26,428 nucleotides of DNA, taken from a virus. The notes under the pieces are model-generated. The model was given only the letters and a program-made list of their open reading frames with translations. It had not been told where the DNA came from and did no database searches. The stretch covers positions 1 through 26,428 of IMG/VR virus record IMGVR_UViG_3300032182_000048; one strand, 5' to 3'. This document shows positions 22,017-26,428 of the stretch, one piece after another. Position 1 is the stretch's first letter. Each line of letters begins with the position of its first letter. Position numbers and translations under genes: made by a program.

Positions 22017-22334
22017 TACATAATCCATTTTGTGCTTCTTCGCCTTCAAGGCGTCCACTATTATACCACATGCTATCTCTGGTTCTGATCCTCCACAAGT
22101 GAAGACATCCACCGCTGCCTCGCCCCTCTCGGGCCAAGTGTGTATAGAGATGTGACTTTCAGATAGTAAACAAATAGCAGTGACTCCATGTGGATCGAAT
22201 TGATGTGAAACAGTGTCTAGTACAGTTGCTCCACATGCAATAGCAGCTGACTCAAGTAGGTCTCGAAGAAAAAACTCGTCATCTAATAAAGACGACGAGC
22301 ACATGTAAAGGTTTAACAAATAATGGTGACCCAT
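22008..22334 (-). CDS. speD: S-adenosylmethionine decarboxylase proenzyme SpeD
   Basis: This encodes 108 residues from the ATG at 22334 (AGGA 7 nt upstream); the frame is open to 22376 but that part overlaps the upstream gene. The self-cleaving signature 'LLSESHISIHTWPE' is complete: cleavage before Ser60 makes the pyruvoyl group, with His65 and Cys80 as the partner residues. 'GHHYLLNLYMC' and 'CGATVLDTVSHQFDPHGVTA' fit the bacterial class 1 enzyme. It supplies decarboxylated SAM for spermidine synthesis, perhaps for DNA packaging or host polyamine balance. It is a known cyanophage auxiliary metabolic gene and closes the psbD operon. Confidence 0.95.
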   Translation of the reverse strand: MGHHYLLNLYMCSSSLLDDEFFLRDLLESAAIACGATVLDTVSHQFDPHGVTAICLLSESHISIHTWPERGEAAVDVFTCGGSEPEIACGIIVDALKAKKHKMDYVKR

Positions 22335-22335
22335 T

Positions 22336-22608
22336 TTAATTTCCTGACAACCAGAAAGTATCTTTTGCTCTATCATTGATGTTACATTTTCTCACCTGCA
22401 CATCATATCCATTCTCTAGCAGGAACCTACAGTCTTCCATAGCATCCTCAAGTTTTGCATAGAAGAAAACTTCAGAATACTTTTTAGTTGATACGGGCGT
22501 ACCATCTTTGTTGATACGACGTAGGACTTTCTGATTAGTAGGATCCATCAGTTTCCAATACTGGATACAGAAAGTATTCTTTGTGCTGCTAGGTCTTTTG
22601 TAAGTCAT
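22336..22608 (-). CDS. Hypothetical protein between speD and its upstream neighbour
   Basis: This encodes 90 residues, unrecognised. It is basic at both ends with a mixed alpha/beta core 'TFCIQYWKLMDPTNQKVLRRINKDG' and 'FFYAKLEDAMEDCRFLLENGYDVQVRKC'. The latter resembles a small beta-alpha-beta ferredoxin-like unit. It starts in an ATGA overlap with the gene upstream and ends 1 nt before the speD ATG, so it is co-translated with both. Confidence 0.72.
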   Translation of the reverse strand: MTYKRPSSTKNTFCIQYWKLMDPTNQKVLRRINKDGTPVSTKKYSEVFFYAKLEDAMEDCRFLLENGYDVQVRKCNINDRAKDTFWLSGN

Positions 22609-22856
22609 TTGCTTTTAGGTGGATTCCACATTTTAGGATTGACACGACCCTCAGTCTGAGTCATGTTTACTAGATCATGACGATACTTGTCCCAATAATC
22701 ATCAAAGATGTCCACTTGCTTGGGACCAGATGCAATATCAAACTTGGTGATACCGTCTTGTAGATATTCAATTAAGTATGAAGTGTAAGGTAAAGATCGA
22801 TCTTGTGCAAGGGTTGGGTCACAATCTTCATGGATAATTCTACTGCCCTTCCCCAT
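22605..22856 (-). CDS. Conserved-type cyanophage hypothetical protein
   Basis: This encodes 83 residues from the ATG at 22856, in a TGATG overlap with the stop of the DUF6433-like gene. The frame extends to 22904 but the Cys-rich extension is the shadow of that gene. 'DPTLAQDRSLPYTSYLIEYLQDGITKFDIASGPKQVDIFDDYWDKYRHDLV' has the look of a folded conserved protein that I think recurs in cyanophages. No function is known to me. Confidence 0.75.
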   Translation of the reverse strand: MGKGSRIIHEDCDPTLAQDRSLPYTSYLIEYLQDGITKFDIASGPKQVDIFDDYWDKYRHDLVNMTQTEGRVNPKMWNPPKSK

Positions 22857-23290
22857 CAGGAACGTCCTCCCCACTGAATGGAGGGGAACGCACCCTCTAC
22901 ACACGGTCTGGTGATCTTGTAACGCTTGCTAAGACCCTTGTCCTTGATCAGGATCAGAACAGTCGCTTCCTCCTTATGGAGACCCTCTAGCATCTGAATG
23001 AAGAGGTTCTCACGCTGGGATTGCTTGAGGGATGAACTGCCACCCTTGAAGAAGAGGTACAGTTTGCGATACTCTTTCTCTAGTACGGTGTGTTCCGTAC
23101 CCTTGGGAGCATCGTTCTCATCATAAGGAACTTCACCCTCAGGTAGAAGAGAGATGACACTCTCATCAAAGTTTGCAATCAGAACTGAGCGAAGAGCTGG
23201 AGTATCATGCTCTTTCAAGACCTTGATCTTTTCTGCTTTTGTTTTGGCGTTGCTCACTTTTTGGAGCACTTCCGAGATAAGTAATTTCAT
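22856..23290 (-). CDS. DUF6433-like conserved phage protein
   Basis: This encodes 144 residues. 'MKLLISEVLQKVSNAKTKAEKIKVLKEHDTPALRSVLIANFDESV', 'EGEVPYDENDAPKGTEHTVLEKEYRKLYLF' and 'NLFIQMLEGLHKEEATVLILIKDKGLSKRYKITRPCVEGAFPSIQWG' match my memory of a widespread T4-like family listed as DUF6433. It always seems to sit near replication genes; here it overlaps RNase H as ATGA. Function is unknown. A DNA-associated role is inference from position. Confidence 0.75.
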   Translation of the reverse strand: MKLLISEVLQKVSNAKTKAEKIKVLKEHDTPALRSVLIANFDESVISLLPEGEVPYDENDAPKGTEHTVLEKEYRKLYLFFKGGSSSLKQSQRENLFIQMLEGLHKEEATVLILIKDKGLSKRYKITRPCVEGAFPSIQWGGRS

Positions 23291-24150
23291 TTTGCGAAAG
23301 GTGATGATGTACTACGAAAGAAATAATCTTCCATCAAGTCATTCAGTTGATGCTTCTGGAAGTATTCAAGTGGAACTTGTTTCCCACCACTATTTAGTGA
23401 CCCATATTCACTCATGATTTTATCCTCGATCTCTTCGGGGACATAATCAAAGTCAATTAAAGTACGGTTGCGGCAGTAATTGTTGAACTGCTCCTGGTTC
23501 TGACAAAACTTCTCTGGATCTTGATCAACCCAGACGTTTAGTTTCTTTTGACTGATCGGTTTCTGTCTTACACTGGTAACAAATGTATCATCAGCAGATA
23601 AGAAGTTTGGAATACCGTCAGACTTATCTCCCTTAATAATGTGCTCTTTAATATACTGATAGGGATTGTCAGTATAGATATACTTCTTTGTTGTTGGGTT
23701 GAACTGATGAACTCCAGGGTACTTCTGAAGTTGGATAAAGTCTTTGTCTCCAGATAGAATCAAGACTTTACCGATGTCTTTGTTCTTACATAATGTAGAA
23801 ATAACATCGTCTGCTTCTGCACCATGTACTTCCATCACTTTCCATGGAAAATACTCACGGATCTCATCACGAATGAGATTCAAAACATCAAAGATCTGAC
23901 TCCAGTTATGTTTTGATTTCTCTCTGTCCTTTTTTCGATTTTGTTTATAGAATGGGAAATAATCTTTACGCCAATAATGTTTGGAGTCATACGCTAAGAT
24001 CATCTCACCATACTCATCTGAATATTCTCTTTCATATTTTTTCAAACTGGTGAGAACCATATGCCTCACCAGTTTTTCATTTAGAAAGTCATGTTTCAGT
24101 TGAGTCATCAGATTACTAATCATAATCTGGTTCATATCAATAATAATCAT
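23287..24150 (-). CDS. rnh: T4-type RNase H (FEN-family 5'-3' exonuclease)
   Basis: This encodes 287 residues (T4 RNase H is 305). All metal-binding acids of the FEN/5'-nuclease family are visible: Asp5 (IIIDMNQI), Asp55 (AYDS), Glu112/Asp114/Asp115 (GAEADD), Asp135/Asp137 (SGDKDF) and Asp175/Asp178 (GDKSDGIPN, the helix-two-turn-helix). It removes RNA primers from Okazaki fragments together with gp32. The ATG lies inside the C-terminal codons of the preceding membrane protein (14-nt overlap), and its GAGGAGG abuts the ATG unusually closely. Confidence 0.93.
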   Translation of the reverse strand: MIIIDMNQIMISNLMTQLKHDFLNEKLVRHMVLTSLKKYEREYSDEYGEMILAYDSKHYWRKDYFPFYKQNRKKDREKSKHNWSQIFDVLNLIRDEIREYFPWKVMEVHGAEADDVISTLCKNKDIGKVLILSGDKDFIQLQKYPGVHQFNPTTKKYIYTDNPYQYIKEHIIKGDKSDGIPNFLSADDTFVTSVRQKPISQKKLNVWVDQDPEKFCQNQEQFNNYCRNRTLIDFDYVPEEIEDKIMSEYGSLNSGGKQVPLEYFQKHQLNDLMEDYFFRSTSSPFAK

Positions 24151-24364
24151 CCTCCTCGCTTTCCTCCTGGACGAATCTTACAGAGTACAACTCCTCATTG
24201 ATAACAATTCCTTCATCATCATACATTTCTGGGTGCATAATCGGACCATTGTTTTTTTGGATGAGGTTATAAACAACATCGTTGATGTGCCATCCAGCAA
24301 TGATTCCGACAACCATGAACACAACCATTAGGCATCCTGAGAAAAATAGTGTGAATGATTCCAT
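24137..24364 (-). CDS. Small membrane-anchored acidic protein
   Basis: This encodes 75 residues. Residues about 5-25 (LFFSGCLMVVFMVVGIIAGWH) form one transmembrane helix. The rest is soluble and increasingly acidic, with 'GPIMHPEMYDDEGIVINEELYSVRF' and a Glu/Asp run at the end. GGAG and AGG lie upstream of the ATG. Function is unknown. It overlaps RNase H by 14 nt. Confidence 0.75.
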   Translation of the reverse strand: MESFTLFFSGCLMVVFMVVGIIAGWHINDVVYNLIQKNNGPIMHPEMYDDEGIVINEELYSVRFVQEESEEDDYY

Positions 24365-24368
24365 TTAC

Positions 24369-24557
24369 CTACTCCGAGCGACGTTTGTTTAAGTCCCTCC
24401 ACGAAAATTCAATGTTAATGCAGAATTGTTTTTTGCGGAGGGTGAAGAATCGACTGAAAAAGAAACCAGTTTTAGGTTCTTCAACTTCTTTATCAACCCT
24501 CCTGAGCATGAGCTCTACACCTCTATTTATGGGGATTTGTGAACATTCTTTACTCAT
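24369..24557 (-). CDS. Small basic hypothetical protein
   Basis: This encodes 62 residues, start overlapping the glutaredoxin stop as ATGA, stop 4 nt before the next ATG. 'RVDKEVEEPKTGFFFSRFFTLRKKQFCINIEFSWRDLNKRR' is basic and aromatic. Coupling and spacing support expression. No family is recognised. A CATAAATA box on the same strand (24524-24531) lies inside it and could be a late promoter for the downstream genes. Confidence 0.65.
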   Translation of the reverse strand: MSKECSQIPINRGVELMLRRVDKEVEEPKTGFFFSRFFTLRKKQFCINIEFSWRDLNKRRSE

Positions 24558-24811
24558 TTTTTAGATGTCACTAACCCCTTTTCTACACACCATTTTACCG
24601 TTTCAATTAATCCACCCACAGATTTACCATCAACAATAACGTGTGGAAATCCTTTCGACTCGGGGAATCTTTGTTTGAACTCAGCAATCGTGATGTCTTT
24701 ACCCACCACATATTCGGTTACGTTTTCGATAAGATGAGCACGATACATTAGTTCGTCTATCTTGACACAATACCCGCAACCAGGGGTCTTGTAAATTTCT
24801 ACTTGGTACAT
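24554..24811 (-). CDS. Glutaredoxin
   Basis: This encodes 85 residues, the normal size for a phage glutaredoxin. Active site C12-G-Y-C15 lies after the first strand (VEIYKTPGCGYC). 'GFPHVIVDGKSVGGLIE' supplies the cis-Pro-like loop and the GG glutathione-contact motif, although the usual T/V-P is F-P-H here. Its likely role is electron donor to ribonucleotide reductase, raising dNTP supply, like T4 NrdC. It follows the second oxygenase gene by 3 nt. Confidence 0.92.
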   Translation of the reverse strand: MYQVEIYKTPGCGYCVKIDELMYRAHLIENVTEYVVGKDITIAEFKQRFPESKGFPHVIVDGKSVGGLIETVKWCVEKGLVTSKK

Positions 24812-24814
24812 TTC

Positions 24815-25432
24815 TTACTTGGATTTGAAAAGTGTAGTTTTATTCCATTGGTTCATCTCAACGTACGCACTACCATAACCGAATTTGTCAAAGAATACGT
24901 TCCCAGCAGCAACAACTCGATCGAAATCTTCTTGTTGAACTGGATCTATACCGTGAGGTGTCCATGGAGTGAAGACAATAAAGTCTCCAGATTTTTGTTT
25001 TTGTGGATAATGTTTTTTACCATCACCATCTAAAAAATAAAAGCACTTTTGTTTTGGAGTGTGTATAAAATGCACCCAAGAGAATGCTTCTCCACCAGAA
25101 TAATGAGTGTGTGGAATGTGACTCTCAGTAGTTGAGTTATACATCTGAACCCAGAGTTGTGCATAGTATGTAGATCCTTCATAGATTCCATAATCTTTTA
25201 GGATAGTATCAAAAACTTTTTGATACGTCCCTGAAGCATTGTCTACAAAGTCCAAAGGGATGTCACCCCTTTCATATGTAGTAAAGAATTTTTTATCTCT
25301 GGATCCATCTCCACCATTGTCAACAGGATTTGCATTGGACTCAAGATGTTCATTGCATTGCTGCACGAGCAATTTAATTTCTGATGGTTTCAATTTGAGA
25401 GTTGTACTCCAGAGAATGCGATTAATTGGCAT
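24815..25432 (-). CDS. 2OG-Fe(II) oxygenase-like protein, copy B
   Basis: This encodes 205 residues. 'LWVQMYNSTTESHIPHTHYSGGEAFSWVHFIHTP' has candidate iron ligands His108/His110 and Glu115. 'KSGDFIVFTPWTPHGIDP' carries the distal His160, and Arg172 in 'FDRVVAAGNVFF' would bind 2-oxoglutarate. This is the layout of the phage '2OG-Fe(II) oxygenase_5' type family. Its substrate is unknown. It is clearly paralogous to the gene just upstream, whose last codons it overlaps by 11 nt. It carries an extra N-terminal segment (about residues 35-65) absent from copy A. Confidence 0.75.
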   Translation of the reverse strand: MPINRILWSTTLKLKPSEIKLLVQQCNEHLESNANPVDNGGDGSRDKKFFTTYERGDIPLDFVDNASGTYQKVFDTILKDYGIYEGSTYYAQLWVQMYNSTTESHIPHTHYSGGEAFSWVHFIHTPKQKCFYFLDGDGKKHYPQKQKSGDFIVFTPWTPHGIDPVQQEDFDRVVAAGNVFFDKFGYGSAYVEMNQWNKTTLFKSK

Positions 25433-26006
25433 CAGATTTTTTTACCCAAAGAACAGTGTTCTCAAACGACGTTGATCCCAGGTCTAATCCATCATAACTA
25501 TAACGTTTTAAATAAACGTTACCAGCAATGACTGTCCTGTCTCCTGGTTCTTCAACTTTATCTACACCATGCAATGCCCAAGAAGGAAAAACGATAAAAT
25601 CTCCAGACTTTTGATGTTCTGGATAATGCTTCCCTCCATATGAGTCAATAAAAAAGAAACACTTTTGCTCTGGAGTATCAAGAAAATGAACCCAAGATAT
25701 ACACTCTTGACCAGCAAAATGAGAATGAATTGTATGACCAGTTGTAGTATGATCATACATTTGCATCCACATAACTACACCATAACCCGAAACATGATGT
25801 AGACCAAGGTCCTTAGTGCAATCTGCAATAAGTTTATCATAGAACTTCAATAAAGGTTCTTCCATTGCTGTACCAGATAAACCTTCACTAGTATAATAGG
25901 TTGTGGAAAACTCTCCTTTCTTTTTTGGAAAGGTTCTCATGTAATCTTTACAATCTTCCAGTAGAGAATCTTCAAACCTTCGGGTTGTTTTCCAAAGTAT
26001 GGACAT
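25422..26006 (-). CDS. 2OG-Fe(II) oxygenase-like protein, copy A
   Basis: This encodes 194 residues. 'MWMQMYDHTTTGHTIHSHFAGQECISWVHFLDTPEQKCFFF' (His94, His96, Glu101), 'HQKSGDFIVFPSWALHGVDK' (His146) and 'GDRTVIAGNVYL' (Arg157) align with copy B at roughly half the residues over the core. Tandem duplication is the simplest origin. The ATG at 26006 lies 1 nt behind the T tract of the psbD terminator and has no Shine-Dalgarno, so translation may depend on read-through and refolding of that hairpin. Such oxygenases recur near photosynthesis genes in cyanophages. Substrate is unknown. Confidence 0.75.
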   Translation of the reverse strand: MSILWKTTRRFEDSLLEDCKDYMRTFPKKKGEFSTTYYTSEGLSGTAMEEPLLKFYDKLIADCTKDLGLHHVSGYGVVMWMQMYDHTTTGHTIHSHFAGQECISWVHFLDTPEQKCFFFIDSYGGKHYPEHQKSGDFIVFPSWALHGVDKVEEPGDRTVIAGNVYLKRYSYDGLDLGSTSFENTVLWVKKSDAN

Positions 26007-26007
26007 G

Positions 26008-26031
26008 AAAAAAGGGGGTCGTTGGACCCCC
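26008..26031 (-). terminator. Terminator behind psbD
   Basis: A 7-bp G/C-rich stem GGGGGTC/GACCCCC (26014-26020 with 26025-26031), loop GTTG, is followed on the minus strand by six T's (26013-26008). It separates psbD from the oxygenase genes, though the next ATG is only 1 nt further, so read-through must occur if the oxygenases lack their own promoter. Confidence 0.8.
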
Positions 26032-26039
26032 CCATTATA

Positions 26040-26428
26040 TCACAGGGCGTTGCCTCTTGGCAAGACCTCTTCTGGGAAAATAAATTCCTCATGCGGTTGG
26101 TCGATCGTTGCCATCCAACCACGGATACCTTCATTCAGAAGGATGTTCTTCGTGTAGAACGTCTCGAACTCTGGGTCTTCTGCTGCTCGGATTTCTTGGG
26201 AAACGAAATCATAAGCACGAAGATTGAGAGCAAGACCAATAATACCGATGGAACTAGTCCAAAGACCCATAACAGGAACGAAGAGCATAAAAAAGTGAAG
26301 CCAACGCTTATTAGAAAAAGCGATACCAAAGATCTGAGACCAGAAACGGTTGGCAGTGACCATCGAATAGGTCTCTTCCTCTTGGGTTGAGTCAAATGCT
26401 TTGAATGTGTTTGCTTGTTCACCATCTT
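26040..26428 (-). CDS. psbD: Photosystem II D2 protein PsbD, C-terminal part
   Basis: The last 128 residues of D2, open to the right window edge (begins within [11 protein letters not shown]). '[16 protein letters not shown]' holds the His (268 in plant numbering) that binds the non-heme iron. '[29 protein letters not shown]', '[25 protein letters not shown]' is the standard C-terminus. Marine cyanophages carry psbD with psbA to keep photosystem II repaired during infection. The coding part here is intact with no frameshift or intron. It ends in a strong terminator. Confidence 0.97.
   Translation of the reverse strand, partial: DGEQANTFKAFDSTQEEETYSMVTANRFWSQIFGIAFSNKRWLHFFMLFVPVMGLWTSSIGIIGLALNLRAYDFVSQEIRAAEDPEFETFYTKNILLNEGIRGWMATIDQPHEEFIFPEEVLPRGNAL

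Noticed and set aside
26022-26390. 122-codon plus-strand ORF at the right edge
   Set aside because: Antisense to psbD and its terminator, with no supporting signals.
26135-26425. 96-codon minus-strand ORF over the right edge
   Set aside because: Shadow of psbD, whose frame gives a near-perfect D2 C-terminus.
1-26428. tRNA genes, integrase, transposase or attachment sites
   Set aside because: No cloverleaf, no recombinase motifs and no terminal repeats were seen on reading both strands.

Overview
The window is a stretch of a T4-like cyanophage genome (a myovirus of marine Synechococcus or Prochlorococcus). The evidence is T4-type baseplate, neck, replication and late-transcription genes side by side with phage-carried photosynthesis and metabolism genes: psbD (photosystem II D2), speD, thyX, phoH and a glutaredoxin. 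Coding density is very high. Genes overlap by 1-14 bases (TAATG, TGATG and ATGA junctions), and once the sub-60-residue genes at 21241-21711 are counted no stretch over 300 bases lacks a gene. I saw no tRNA, rRNA, CRISPR, insertion sequence or integrase.

Region 1 (86-15104, minus strand) is a late structural block. Read in transcription order it holds gp4 (head completion nuclease fold), a gp2-like protein, gp48, gp53, an 1123-residue protein with an M23 peptidase, a 775-residue protein with a lysozyme/transglycosylase-like domain, a gp27-like hub protein, a 1167-residue gp5-type OB hub protein with an Ig/Calx-beta-like repeat array, and a 444-residue spike-like repeat protein. The jobs of T4 gp5 (OB collar, lysozyme, needle) thus appear spread over several polypeptides.

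Region 2 (15102-16899, plus strand) diverges from it through interlocked late promoters. It encodes a tail-tube-fold protein (gp19/gp54 type), gp26, and a 60-residue ORF. The gp26/60-residue-ORF junction carries what looks like a complete -1 programmed frameshift signal: a T TTT TTC slippery heptamer, an 8-nt spacer and a 10-bp hairpin. The block ends in tandem terminators, the first of which also serves the opposing gp32 gene.

Region 3 (16935-21239, minus) holds replication, repair and transcription genes: an unknown 99-residue protein overlapping thyX, thyX, an FmdB-like small protein, phoH, a RecB-like PD-(D/E)XK nuclease, gp33 (late transcription coactivator), a DUF1825-type cyanobacterial protein, then gp32 behind its own strong sigma70 promoter and a gp32-autoregulation-like leader.

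Region 4 (21241-21994, minus) is a small-protein cassette (31-66 residues each) behind a consensus sigma70 promoter. Region 5 (22008-26428, minus) runs from psbD, cut by the right edge, through two tandem 2OG-Fe(II) oxygenase-like paralogues, glutaredoxin, two small proteins, T4-type RNase H, a DUF6433-like protein and two hypotheticals to speD.

Regulation: four near-perfect sigma70 promoters (TTGAC(A/T)-N17-TA(T/G)(A)(A/C)T type) face the minus direction. In three of them the TGA stop codon of the upstream gene lies inside the -35 hexamer. T4-type late promoters (NATAAATA) precede the structural genes.
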